A stretch of DNA of 64,000 nt, taken from NCBI GenBank assembly GCA_029255645.1, contig JANLJE010000026.1, forward strand, positions 62,001 through 126,000, written 5' to 3'. A model generated the notes under the pieces. That model was not told the origin of the DNA and made no database searches. It saw nothing but the letters and a program-made list of their open reading frames with translations. The position numbers and the translations under genes were made by a program. Below, piece by piece: positions 33,462-41,826 of the stretch (position 1 is its first letter; every line of letters starts with the position of its first letter). Source of the DNA: Comamonadaceae bacterium. Its GTDB lineage: Bacteria; Pseudomonadota; Gammaproteobacteria; Burkholderiales; Rhodocyclaceae.

Positions 33462-36341
33462 TCATTTCGGCAAGAACAGCGGCGGCGATGCGATGCCACG
33501 CGCCTGGTCGATCTTCTCGGCCACCTTGAAGGCGGCATCCAGTTCGCCGATGCCGTACTGGCGCATGAGTTGGTAGCGCTCGGCCTTCTCTTCCGGTTCG
33601 GTCTGCGCAAGGGCCAGATAGAGGCTGGGCGGCACGGCGCGGAACAGCACTTCCATCGACTTGGACAGGATGACGCCCTCGCTGAACTTGCCCGCCTCCT
33701 TGCGCGCGGACAGCATCAGCGCCTTCTGCGCGGGTGAAAGTTCGCGGAACCGGGCGATCTTCTCCACCTCGTCGGGCGGCATCGACAGGCAGATCCACCA
33801 CTCGATCATGTTGAGCATGGGCTCGGCGGCCTTGGGCAGGTCGTCGATGTTCTGCGTCGCCAGCCAGTACCACGCACCGAGCTTGCGCCACATCTTGGTG
33901 ATCTTGACCACGTAGGGCGCGAGCAGCGGGTTCTTGGTGATGATGTGGCCTTCGTCGGTGACGTTGATGATCGGCCGGCCCAGGAACTGGTCGCGCTCGG
34001 CGATGTTGTTCACAGTGTTGATCAGCGAGATGTAGGCAATGGAGAGCTGCGCGTTGTAGCCCTCGCGCGCGAAGGTGGCCAGGTCCACGATGGTGATGTC
34101 CGCCTCGGGCCAGGGCGTGCCCGGACGGTCGAACATCTCGCCGTCTGCGCCCTGGCAGAGCATGTCCATCGCATCGGCCATCTCCAGCAGCCGCGCGCGC
34201 CGGGCATCCGGCAGGTTGGCGTCGCGGGCGCGTTCGCGCAGCGCGTCGCGCACGTCGCGGGTCAGCACCGCGCGCGCCTGTGCCACGCAGCGCTGGGCGG
34301 CGTCCAGGATGCACTGGCGAATCAGGCTGCGGTCGGCGCGCGTCATGCGCGCTTCCTCCTTGTCCTCGCCGCCGGTGATCATCAGCCGGGCGGTGATTTC
34401 GAGTTCACCGAGTACGTCGCGCTGGTCATCCCCGTCGTCGGCCTGATGGGTGTCGCCGTCCTCGTCCAGAGCGTCGGCATCCAGCGTCTGCACCTGGCCC
34501 GGTGTATCGACCAGGCGCCAGGCATCGGCGAATGGCGCCAGGCTCACGCCCGCGCCGGGTGCCAGCTTCACGCGATGCACGCTCAGGCCCAGCCGAGCGG
34601 CGAAGTCACCGAACAGGCCAAAGCTGTTGCCGGCCTCGACGATGAACAACCTGGGCCGGTAGATCGCCGTGACCTGGTTGAGGATGTTGTTCAGCGTGGC
34701 GCTCTTGCCGGAGCCGGTCGGGCCGAAGAGGAACAGGTGGGCGTTCATCTGCCGGTCGAGCCGGTTCAGTGGATCGAAGGTGATCGTCCCGCCGCCCCGG
34801 TTGAAGAAGGTGATGCCCGGATGGCCGGTGCCCTGACTGCGCCCCCACACCGGCGCCAGATTGGCCGCGTGCTGCGCAAACATCAGTTGCGTGTACCACT
34901 GCCGCTTGTCCGCCGCCGGGTCGAACAGACAGGGCAGCCAGCGCAGGTAGGTGTTGAGCGGAGCCACCTCATCCTCTTCGCGCACCGGCTGCAAGCCCGC
35001 ATTGAGCATGACATTGACCAGTTGCAGGCCGCGGGCGTCGAGCTGCGCCATGTCGCGGCCGCGCAGGTAGAACGCCAGCGTGCCCCGGTACAGCTTGTGC
35101 GCGCTGCCGATGAGGCCGCGGGCCTGCTGCACGTCCTGGCGCGCCTGCTCGCTGGCGAGCGTTTCGCCGACCGCCTTGCGGGCCAGGTGGTTGAGGTGCG
35201 CCTCCAGCACATCCTGCGGCGTGGCGACCAGGGTCAGGCACATCACCGTGTCCTCAGGCATCTGGTCGAACAGCGCGTTCATCGCATCGCCGCCCTTGCG
35301 CGTCTCGCCGGTCATGTGTCCGGTCGCGGGCGGCGAGCGCAGGCGGTCCATGACGATAGCCCGGTGCGGCATGCCGTCGAAGAACCACAGGCCGCGGGCG
35401 ACATCCGAGCGCGGCTGACCGAAGAACAGACGTTGTGCGAAGTCGCCGCTGGCCAGTTCGATCTCACCTTCTTCCCGTTCCTCCGGGTAGCGGGCGAGCG
35501 CGTAGAAGCGTTGCCGGTCTTCGGCCGTGCTGCCCAGCGCGCCGGGATTCGGGTTGAACCAGCGCAGCAGCCAGTCGTGAATGTCCGCCGCGCCAAGGCG
35601 CCGGGCCTTGACGCCGGCATTCGCCAGGCCGCCGACCAGGCGGTCGCAAATCGTCGCCAGGGCCTGCTCGGGCGATTGCCCCCGCCGGGCCGATGCGGCG
35701 TCCGGGGTGCGCCGATAAACCACCATGCGCACGCGCCGGGTCTGGCCGCGCCACGGCAGGCGCGTGACCGTGGTGTCCTCGAACAGGCCGCCCGGCTTCG
35801 CGATCGCGCGCAGGTGGTGCCCGAAGAAGCGCAGATAGAACTCGCTGAACGCGCTGCCCTGCGCGCGTGGATGCAGGTATGCCCCCAGCGTGCGCAGGTA
35901 GTGGTCCCAATCGGCTTCGTCCTGCGCGTAGAGCTGCACCACCCACGGGTTCTCGTCCAGTTCGTCGAAGGAGTCCTGCAGCGCATTCTCCAAGGCATCA
36001 CGGGCCTGCCACAGCCAGGCGGTCTCGCGCCCTTCGGTACCGATCGGCTGCAACTCGAAGAACGCCGCCACCGATTGGCCATCTTCGAGCAGCATGCTCT
36101 TCGTGGCCGGCAGGTACTCGACCCAGGGCAGCAGGTCGGCGAAAGACGGCGCCACGTCGTAGAGCGCCGCGTGGTCGGCCTGCGTCGCGGATCGCCGATG
36201 ATTCGACCCAAGGGCGGCGCCAGGTGCCTCGATGCCGTGCGCGGCAAGGCGGGCGACATGCTGCGCCCAGGCGTTCGGCTCGTTGTCGGCCTGGACTGGC
36301 CCGAGGGGCGGGCGACGCAGCCACGGCAGTCGCCAGCCCAT
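33462..36341 (-). CDS. traC: TraC/VirB4-type conjugative transfer ATPase (TIGR03744)
   Basis: This 959-residue ATPase powers pilus assembly and transport, at the usual length for PFL_4706-type proteins. The Walker A motif is GPTGSGKS at residues 540-547 (HLFLFGPTGSGKSATLNN). Downstream lie the VirB4 motifs, including DEGHIITKNPLLAP and LATQNIDDLPKAA. The N-terminal half is the VirB4 assembly domain. The start ATG overlaps the upstream lipoprotein stop by one base (TGATG). It should sit at the cytoplasmic face of the mating pore. Confidence 0.93.
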   Translation of the reverse strand: MGWRLPWLRRPPLGPVQADNEPNAWAQHVARLAAHGIEAPGAALGSNHRRSATQADHAALYDVAPSFADLLPWVEYLPATKSMLLEDGQSVAAFFELQPIGTEGRETAWLWQARDALENALQDSFDELDENPWVVQLYAQDEADWDHYLRTLGAYLHPRAQGSAFSEFYLRFFGHHLRAIAKPGGLFEDTTVTRLPWRGQTRRVRMVVYRRTPDAASARRGQSPEQALATICDRLVGGLANAGVKARRLGAADIHDWLLRWFNPNPGALGSTAEDRQRFYALARYPEEREEGEIELASGDFAQRLFFGQPRSDVARGLWFFDGMPHRAIVMDRLRSPPATGHMTGETRKGGDAMNALFDQMPEDTVMCLTLVATPQDVLEAHLNHLARKAVGETLASEQARQDVQQARGLIGSAHKLYRGTLAFYLRGRDMAQLDARGLQLVNVMLNAGLQPVREEDEVAPLNTYLRWLPCLFDPAADKRQWYTQLMFAQHAANLAPVWGRSQGTGHPGITFFNRGGGTITFDPLNRLDRQMNAHLFLFGPTGSGKSATLNNILNQVTAIYRPRLFIVEAGNSFGLFGDFAARLGLSVHRVKLAPGAGVSLAPFADAWRLVDTPGQVQTLDADALDEDGDTHQADDGDDQRDVLGELEITARLMITGGEDKEEARMTRADRSLIRQCILDAAQRCVAQARAVLTRDVRDALRERARDANLPDARRARLLEMADAMDMLCQGADGEMFDRPGTPWPEADITIVDLATFAREGYNAQLSIAYISLINTVNNIAERDQFLGRPIINVTDEGHIITKNPLLAPYVVKITKMWRKLGAWYWLATQNIDDLPKAAEPMLNMIEWWICLSMPPDEVEKIARFRELSPAQKALMLSARKEAGKFSEGVILSKSMEVLFRAVPPSLYLALAQTEPEEKAERYQLMRQYGIGELDAAFKVAEKIDQARGIASPPLFLPK

Positions 36342-36772
36342 CAGTAGTCCTCCAGCCGCTCGCCGGGCATTGCGTACTGCACGCGCTGGTAGAGCGGAAA
36401 GACGGTGCTGTAGCCGGGCACCGGTACCGGGTCGGTGCCGGCCAGGTGCGGAAAGACGAACATCACCAGATCGGGGTTCGGCAGTCGATGGAACTGTCGC
36501 TGGATCTCGTTCGCTGCCGTGCGGGTGTAGGCCGCGTTCCGGGCGGACGCCGCGAGGGTGTCAGCGTCGGTCAGCGGACGGCGCAGGTCCTGGCGTGCGT
36601 CGAGCAGCAGGCGGCCGGCCTGGCCGCCGCTATAGCCGCCAGTCTCGTGCTGCCAGATGTCCAGCATGGTGTGCTCGCCCCGAGGCAGCAGCTTTTCCGA
36701 ACTGGTGGCACAACCCGCGAGAGCGGCGGCGGCGAGCAGGACAAGGGGGCGGTCAATCCAGGTCCGACGCAT
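36341..36772 (-). CDS. Conjugative transfer lipoprotein (TIGR03751)
   Basis: This 143-residue outer-membrane lipoprotein has a signal peptide (PLVLLAAAALAG) and a lipobox cysteine in LAGCATSSEKLLP, comparable to TraV/VirB7 in role. The mature part includes HTMLDIWQHETGGYSGGQAG and MFVFPHLAGTDPVPVPGYST, conserved in this ICE family. It overlaps TIGR03752 by 20 bp upstream and traC by 1 bp downstream. It probably stabilises the outer-membrane core with the TraK- and TraB-like proteins. Confidence 0.88.
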   Translation of the reverse strand: MRRTWIDRPLVLLAAAALAGCATSSEKLLPRGEHTMLDIWQHETGGYSGGQAGRLLLDARQDLRRPLTDADTLAASARNAAYTRTAANEIQRQFHRLPNPDLVMFVFPHLAGTDPVPVPGYSTVFPLYQRVQYAMPGERLEDY

Positions 36773-38186
36773 GCGCTTCTCCCATGAGGTGGTTCACCCG
36801 GCGCCCCTTGGCGTCGTGGTCGATGGCGATCGGCTGCTCCAGGTGCACGGCCACCCTGGCGCCGGGCTGCACGTAGACCGCGGCGAAGGCCTGGCCGTAG
36901 AGCTTGTTGACCCAGTCGGCCATGTCGCGCACGCCACCAGCCAGGATGCGGCCCATGGCCTCGTTGCCCGAAATGCCGACCGTGCCCAGCGAACCGTTGT
37001 TGTTGGCGACCACGGCCACGCTGCCGTTGTCGGACTTGATGAGCGAGGCGGCGCCTGCGCCGGCCGCGGTGATCAACGCCTGCGATCCCAGGTACTGCTG
37101 GGCATTGCTGCGCCGCTCGCCGCTGACGCAGGGAATGCCGTAGGGGTCGCTGATCCAGCCCAGACCGCCTTGGATGCTGGCGCCGTTGTGCCCCGAGTTG
37201 CCGCCGCTGCTGCCGCCCTTGCTGCTGTCCTCCGGCACCGTGCGGATGGTGCCGTCCTGGAACACGAACGTGACCGAGCGGATTTGCCCGCGCACGCACG
37301 AGAGCGTCCAGTCGCCCGAGGCCGTGCCGCTGACCACGGCGCCGGCCACGTCGGGGATGTCGATGCCGTTGGCCGTGAGGTTGTCCGGGCCGATCAGCAC
37401 CTTGAACGGGTACGGGTCGTTGACGGTTCCATCGATCGGCACGCGCCCGATCAGCGCCGTCATGGCAATCGACCCCATGAGCGTCGAGTTCGACGGCACG
37501 GTGTAGACCGCCTTCGTGGATGCGCCCACGGCGCGGCTGCCGACGTCGGCGACGGACTCCACTGCGGCCGACAGGCTTTTCTGGGCCGGCCCGAAGCTCA
37601 GGGGAAAGCTCGGCGCCTTGCTGCCGTTCTTGGCGTCGACCTTGGCATCGTCGGGCTCGACCCACTGCGTGCCACCGACGCCGCGGTTGAAGCGCTGGCC
37701 GTCACCCTCTTCGAGCCCCAGCCCGACGGGCAGATCGGACGGGCCACCTTTGCCGGAAAGGCCGTCCAGTTGCCGCTGCAGATCCTGCAGCAGCCCCTGG
37801 GTCTGCTGCCTGTCGCTGGCCACCTGATTGCGCTCCTGCTCCAGGCGGTTGCGCTCGCCTTCCAGCGCGCTCTGGATGCGTTGGTCGATCGCGCTTTCCC
37901 GCGCACGCAGGCGCTCGTTCTCTGCCTTGTGCTGCTTGTTGTCGCTGAGCGCGCTCTGCAACTCGGTGCGCAACTGCTTCACCTGGGCCACCAGCGTGGC
38001 GACGGTATCGCGCGGCGTGTCGCCGGCGATGCCCAGGGCTTTCATCTCCTCGGGCGTGAGCGTACTGGCCGCGCCCTTGGGGGCGGGCTGGCCGCCGGGG
38101 GCGCCGGAGAACAGTTTGATGCCGACGAACACCAGCAGCAGCGCCATCGGGATCAGCAGCCACTTGAGCAGCGGATTACTTTTCAT
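36753..38186 (-). CDS. traB: TraB-like protein (TIGR03752, PFL_4705 family)
   Basis: This 477-residue bitopic protein is comparable to TraB/VirB10. It has an N-terminal membrane helix (about residues 8-27), a coiled coil rich in Gln/Arg/Glu (about 60-145), a Gly-rich linker, and a C-terminal beta-barrel-like domain with VPIDGTVNDPYPFKVLIG and AVYVQPGARVAVHLEQPI. It spans the envelope and links inner- and outer-membrane complexes. It overlaps its neighbours on both sides (11 and 20 bp), confirming the operon. Confidence 0.9.
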   Translation of the reverse strand: MKSNPLLKWLLIPMALLLVFVGIKLFSGAPGGQPAPKGAASTLTPEEMKALGIAGDTPRDTVATLVAQVKQLRTELQSALSDNKQHKAENERLRARESAIDQRIQSALEGERNRLEQERNQVASDRQQTQGLLQDLQRQLDGLSGKGGPSDLPVGLGLEEGDGQRFNRGVGGTQWVEPDDAKVDAKNGSKAPSFPLSFGPAQKSLSAAVESVADVGSRAVGASTKAVYTVPSNSTLMGSIAMTALIGRVPIDGTVNDPYPFKVLIGPDNLTANGIDIPDVAGAVVSGTASGDWTLSCVRGQIRSVTFVFQDGTIRTVPEDSSKGGSSGGNSGHNGASIQGGLGWISDPYGIPCVSGERRSNAQQYLGSQALITAAGAGAASLIKSDNGSVAVVANNNGSLGTVGISGNEAMGRILAGGVRDMADWVNKLYGQAFAAVYVQPGARVAVHLEQPIAIDHDAKGRRVNHLMGEAHASDLD

Positions 38187-39090
38187 CGCGCGCTCCTCCG
38201 GTCGAGCCGGCCGCGGCGGCCGGCGGCAGGTTCACGCTGGCGTCGATCGGGCTCAGCGCCGGCAGCAGCGACTCGGCCAGGCCGTGGCCGCGCGTGACCA
38301 GGTAGAGCACCGTGGTGTCGGACGGGGTGCCGGCCGGCCCCAGGTTCGGATGCTGGAAGGTTGCCGCCACGAAGTTCCCCTGCAGGGCGCGCGGGTCGAG
38401 GTCGAGCCAGCGCGCGGCGGTGTTGGTGAGTCGCACGGCCGTCACCCACTGGTCCTCCAGGCGCCACGCGGCCAGTGCCCGCGCGTGCACCGGCAACGTC
38501 GACAGCAAGGTGTCCAGCGCGAGGCCGCGGCGCAGGTTTACGCGCCCGATTCCGGCGACCGGCTCGACGGTGCGCAGCGGCGCGTACAGGTTCTGTGCGG
38601 CATGGCGCGTCAGCACGACCGGTACCGGCGTTTCGCGCCGGGAAACGGATTTGTCCGCGGGCGCATCGGCCTGCTCGTCCGCGCCGCTTGCTGCACCGCC
38701 GCCGTAGCGCTTCGCAGGGGCTTCCGCTTCCACGATGCGCACCGGCTCCAGCGGCGCCTGGCCGTCCTTCGCCGGCTCGGCGGCGATGTCGAGCAGGATC
38801 AGCGCGCCGGATTCCACGTCCTGCAGTTGCAGCCGCGTGGGCGGAATCGGCTCGCTCGCCCGCAGGTAGATCGCGCCGCCCGCACTCTGCACGCGCAGGT
38901 GGTCGCCGACGCTGGCCGGCACGCCGACGCGCACATTGCGGTCGATGAAGACCACGCGCTCCTGGCCGACCACCAGCGGCACCGGCAGGGGTAGGCGCTC
39001 CCAACGCAGGATTTCCACGGCCTGGCTGGCCGGCACGACACCGAGGATCAGCAGGACGCCGGCCAGGGCCGACAAGGCAATGGGTTTCAT
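38176..39090 (-). CDS. traK: TraK-like protein (TIGR03749, PFL_4704 family)
   Basis: This 304-residue secreted protein has the signal peptide MKPIALSALAGVLLILGVV, then SQAVEILRWERLPLPVPL. The rest is beta-rich, comparable to TraK/VirB9 (DUF3438-type). A disordered linker (GGGAASGADEQADAPADK) separates two regions. It is likely part of the outer-membrane core complex. ATG 39090 overlaps the TIGR03746 stop (ATGA). Confidence 0.88.
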   Translation of the reverse strand: MKPIALSALAGVLLILGVVPASQAVEILRWERLPLPVPLVVGQERVVFIDRNVRVGVPASVGDHLRVQSAGGAIYLRASEPIPPTRLQLQDVESGALILLDIAAEPAKDGQAPLEPVRIVEAEAPAKRYGGGAASGADEQADAPADKSVSRRETPVPVVLTRHAAQNLYAPLRTVEPVAGIGRVNLRRGLALDTLLSTLPVHARALAAWRLEDQWVTAVRLTNTAARWLDLDPRALQGNFVAATFQHPNLGPAGTPSDTTVLYLVTRGHGLAESLLPALSPIDASVNLPPAAAAGSTGGARDEK

Positions 39091-39779
39091 GGGGAGTCTC
39101 CCTGCAGGTGGCCGGAGGCGTTGGCGGGCGCGCCGGCCTGGGTCGGTGTCGGCGGCGTTTCGATGCGCTGGGGTGCGCTGGCGTAGCAGTCCAGCGCCAG
39201 GCCGAAGGGGTTGCGCTCGGGGTCGATGTCCAGCCGGACGACCTTGATGGGGTAGCGCACCAGGGCGCGCTTGACCTGCTCGGAGCCGTAGTATTCGTCC
39301 GCGCTCACGTCGAGCGTGACGATCCAATCGCGGTCGGAGAGCACCTTGACTCGCGTGGCCGGATCGTCGCCGTAGCCGCGGCCGGGAATCTCGTAGATGC
39401 CGCGCACGCGCTGACGCAGCTCGCCACTGGCGCGCCGGTACTCGTAGTCCTGTTGCAGGAAGGCCCGGCAGCTCGGCGTCAGGTAGGCCGACAGTGCGCG
39501 CAGGTTGCGCGGATAGTCTTCTTCGCCGTTCGTGGGCCAGCGCTGTACCTGCTGCCAGATGTAGAACGAGAAGGCATACACGCTCTCGGGCGGCACGTCC
39601 CACCACTTGCGCGTGCTGCCCGAGCGCAGGTCCGGCGGCACATGGATGGTCAGACTCTTCGGCGCACTCCACCAGCCGAAGCCGAGCAGCAGCGCCACCA
39701 CGAACAACGCGCCGGCCCCCAGACGCAGCGTCTTCACGTGCGCCTGCAGGTGCGCGACCTCGTTCTTGAAACGGCTCAT
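39087..39779 (-). CDS. TraE-like protein (TIGR03746, PFL_4703 family)
   Basis: This 230-residue inner-membrane protein has a single N-terminal helix (LGAGALFVVALLLGFGWW) and a periplasmic domain resembling TraE/VirB8 (YAFSFYIWQQVQRWPTNGEE, then LSAYLTPSCRAFLQQDYEYR). The C-terminal tail is Pro/Thr/Ala-rich. ATG 39779 (MSRFKNEVAHLQ) overlaps the preceding stop (ATGA). It probably acts in nucleation of the mating pore. Confidence 0.88.
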   Translation of the reverse strand: MSRFKNEVAHLQAHVKTLRLGAGALFVVALLLGFGWWSAPKSLTIHVPPDLRSGSTRKWWDVPPESVYAFSFYIWQQVQRWPTNGEEDYPRNLRALSAYLTPSCRAFLQQDYEYRRASGELRQRVRGIYEIPGRGYGDDPATRVKVLSDRDWIVTLDVSADEYYGSEQVKRALVRYPIKVVRLDIDPERNPFGLALDCYASAPQRIETPPTPTQAGAPANASGHLQGDSP

Positions 39780-40186
39780 GGCGCACCTCGATCGGCGTTG
39801 CGCCGGGTCGTCCAGTAGCCCGAGCGGGTGATGAGGAGCTGGCCGCCCAGGAGCGCTGCCAGCGCCGGATGCCGCAGGGCCAGCCGCCACTGGAGCTGCC
39901 GGTAGAGCCAGGTGTCGGGCCGGCCACGCTTCTGTGCGCGCAGAAAACCACCGCCGACGAAGACGCCCAGCGCGATGCCGGCGACGATCAGCGTCGGCAC
40001 CATGGCGATGCTGTGCGTGAGCCAGGCCAGCGGCAGGCCGAGCGCGAACCCGGCTGCGGCCGACAGGCCGGCGCAGATCCACAACTCGTCGGCGGTCAGC
40101 CCGCGCACGACCACCGGCTGGCGGTTCAGCCGGTGCGGCAGGAAGGTCACCAGCGTGTCGCGCGGGGTCTCCGGAGGGACGGCCAT
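39776..40186 (-). CDS. TraL-like membrane protein (TIGR03750)
   Basis: This 136-residue protein has two central hydrophobic helices (LWICAGLSAAAGFALGLPLA and MVPTLIVAGIALGVFVGGGF) and ends in a basic region (RQLQWRLALRHPALAALLGG). The N-terminal LVTFLPHRLNRQPVVVRGLT is typical of the family (DUF3487). It is comparable to TraL/VirB3, a small inner-membrane pore component. It is coupled to TIGR03746 by ATGA. Confidence 0.85.
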   Translation of the reverse strand: MAVPPETPRDTLVTFLPHRLNRQPVVVRGLTADELWICAGLSAAAGFALGLPLAWLTHSIAMVPTLIVAGIALGVFVGGGFLRAQKRGRPDTWLYRQLQWRLALRHPALAALLGGQLLITRSGYWTTRRNADRGAP

Positions 40187-40198
40187 CGCTTGCCGCCC

Positions 40199-40567
40199 TC
40201 ACAGCACGCCGGTGGCCTTGGTGAGCAGCCAGATGCCGACCACCAGGAGGATCGCGCCCACGGCGACCGTCAGGCCGAACTGGCCCCAGGTGGCGCGGCC
40301 GGTGTGGATCTCCGAGTAGCGCGTGTAGGCGTGATAGCAGACACCGACGAACATCGATGCGACCACGAGCAGCGCGATCAGCAGCACGATGTCGTAGCCG
40401 TAGTTCTGCAAGGTCTGCAGGATGCCGCTGCCCTGGCCGCGCGAAGGGTCCTCCATGGTCGGCAGGCCCTGCGCGAAGGCCGACAGCGGCAGGCCCGCGA
40501 GCGCCAGCGGCAGCAGCGGAGCGGCGATGCGGGACGGAATGCGATGGGATGTCGTTGGAGTGTTCAT
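40199..40567 (-). CDS. Pilin-like membrane protein (TIGR03745, PFL_4702 family)
   Basis: This 122-residue small membrane protein of the DUF2976 family has a cleavable-looking signal (LPLALAGLPLSAFAQ), then two helices (DIVLLIALLVVASMFVGVCY and FGLTVAVGAILLVVGIWLLT). The pattern of signal plus two helices fits a TraA/VirB2-like pilin or a pilin-associated protein. It sits 12 bp before the TIGR03750 gene and 22 bp after TIGR03758. Confidence 0.85.
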   Translation of the reverse strand: MNTPTTSHRIPSRIAAPLLPLALAGLPLSAFAQGLPTMEDPSRGQGSGILQTLQNYGYDIVLLIALLVVASMFVGVCYHAYTRYSEIHTGRATWGQFGLTVAVGAILLVVGIWLLTKATGVL

Positions 40568-40589
40568 GGCGTATGGCCCTTCGTGACGG

Positions 40590-40829
40590 TCAGGAGAGGA
40601 GGAAGAAGGTCAGCACCAGGTACATCGCCACGAAGCGCACGACGACGGCGAGGAACTGACGTTCAGTGATGCGGTGCTCGGCCCAGCCGACGTAGGCGGT
40701 GCGCATAGCCCACACGCCCCACAGCAGCAACACGGCGAACACGAAGCCCAGCACCACGGCAGCGACGGCCGAAGGCGCAAAGCCGCCGTTGGCCTGGAAG
40801 GCGGCGACCTGATCGGCAGAGGGCGTCAT
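40590..40829 (-). CDS. Small ICE membrane protein (TIGR03758, PFL_4701 family)
   Basis: This 79-residue protein has two helices (VAAVVLGFVFAVLLLWGVWA and FLAVVVRFVAMYLVLTFFLL) separated by a short basic loop, typical of the DUF3262/PFL_4701 family. It is probably a mating-pore or pilin-like component of the inner membrane. The start overlaps the RAQPRD stop (ATGA). Confidence 0.85.
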   Translation of the reverse strand: MTPSADQVAAFQANGGFAPSAVAAVVLGFVFAVLLLWGVWAMRTAYVGWAEHRITERQFLAVVVRFVAMYLVLTFFLLS

Positions 40830-41191
40830 GGCGACGGCTCCTCGTCGTCGGCGCGGTCGCGGCGGACGTAGTCGCCGGCCAGCGGGACGGGATCGCGCGG
40901 CTGGGCGCGCTGGGGCACGAGGTAGTCCTGCAGGCCGGCGCGAACGCGGTTCAGGTCGGCACGCAGTCGGGCGTAGTCGAAGTGGTAGCGGGCGCGTTCC
41001 TGCGGAGCGGTACTGGCGGCGTGCTCGGCGAGGCGGTCGAGCAGGTCGAGTTGGCGGGTGAGCGCGGCGAGCTGCTCACGCTCCGCGGCGAGGCTGTCGG
41101 CAGCGGCGGCAGGCTGCAGCGCCGAGAACGACACAGCCAACACCACGGCAAGCGCAGGCCATGCGGATGTGCGGCGGTTGGTCTGTCCCAT
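40826..41191 (-). CDS. RAQPRD-family ICE protein
   Basis: This 121-residue exported protein carries the family-defining RAQPRD near residue 95 (YLVPQRAQPRDPVPLAG). A signal peptide (about residues 10-31) is followed by a helical coiled-coil-like body. It belongs to the cell-envelope part of the transfer apparatus, and its exact role is unknown. It leads the downstream half of the transfer operon. In related ICEs it follows the TIGR03747/4698/4699 genes, but here the restriction-like island lies directly upstream. Confidence 0.92.
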   Translation of the reverse strand: MGQTNRRTSAWPALAVVLAVSFSALQPAAAADSLAAEREQLAALTRQLDLLDRLAEHAASTAPQERARYHFDYARLRADLNRVRAGLQDYLVPQRAQPRDPVPLAGDYVRRDRADDEEPSP

Positions 41192-41222
41192 CGTGCCATT
41201 CTCCGTTGATGCGGATGGCCAG

Positions 41223-41351
41223 ATGCTCTGGCGCGCTCTCGCTTTGCGCCGCAGGGAATGGGAACTGCAGGCTGACCGGATTGATGGGAGAGTTGCCGTC
41301 CTTGAGCGTTTAGCGGAGCTGGGGGTTCGAGCGAGGCGAGAATGCCGGTGA
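41223..41351 (+). other. Possible 42-residue ORF at the island/ICE junction
   Basis: In the 218-bp gap between vsr and the RAQPRD gene, a plus-strand frame encodes MLWRALALRRREWELQADRI and on to VLERLAELGVRARRECR, a plausible amphipathic helix. It has no clear Shine-Dalgarno and no recognised family. It may be a remnant of an ICE gene disrupted by the island. The rest of the gap shows nothing identifiable. Confidence 0.2.
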
Positions 41352-41409
41352 CGGAGTTCGCTGCACAGCGGAGAAACAGATCCCCCTGCGAAGGATCAAT
41401 GGGTGTGGA

Positions 41410-41826
41410 TCAGACCTTGCGAAGCTGATCCAGCTTCGTCTCAATGCGCCGGATGCAACGCTCCAAGTTCTTGTTCACGTCATGCTCCCAGAGGCGCATA
41501 ACCGTCCATCCTTCTCGGCGAAGGAGCGCCCTGTGTCGAAGGTCGCGCGCGATGTTCCCGCTGATCTTTTCACGCCAGTAGGGGGCAAGCTTCTGCGACC
41601 ATTGATCAAATTTCCATCCGTGCCAGAAATCACCATCGATGAAAATGGCGAGTCGGAATCTGGTGAAGACAACATCCGGCTTGCCTGCGAGCCATGTGGC
41701 GTTGACTCGGAAGCGATAGCCCCGCCTGTGTAGTTCCTTGCGGACGACGAGCTCGACTTTCGTGTCGCGGCCGCGAATCCTCGACATCGTCATGCGCCGC
41801 TGCTCGGGCGTCATGTTGTCAGCCAT
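41410..41826 (-). CDS. vsr: Very short patch repair (Vsr) endonuclease
   Basis: This 138-residue Vsr-type nuclease nicks DNA at T:G mismatches that arise from deamination of 5-methylcytosine. Conserved parts are SRIRGRDTKVELVVRKELH, the catalytic Asp in WLAGKPDVVFTRFRLAIF, and FIDGDFWHGWKFDQWSQK. The usual Cys metal ligand before FWHGH is replaced (GDFWHGW), as in a variant subfamily. It fits protection of the cytosine methyltransferase target sites made by the same operon. It overlaps the preceding gene by 8 bp and ends the island. Confidence 0.92.
   Translation of the reverse strand: MADNMTPEQRRMTMSRIRGRDTKVELVVRKELHRRGYRFRVNATWLAGKPDVVFTRFRLAIFIDGDFWHGWKFDQWSQKLAPYWREKISGNIARDLRHRALLRREGWTVMRLWEHDVNKNLERCIRRIETKLDQLRKV

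Noticed and set aside
33945-36347. 800-codon plus-strand frame opposite traC
   Set aside because: It is an antisense shadow of traC caused by high GC codon bias; no recognisable domain.
41330-41409. tRNA-like GGTTCGAGC string in the vsr/RAQPRD gap
   Set aside because: Only the T-loop-like string is present; no cloverleaf can be drawn, so it is not called as an attachment site.
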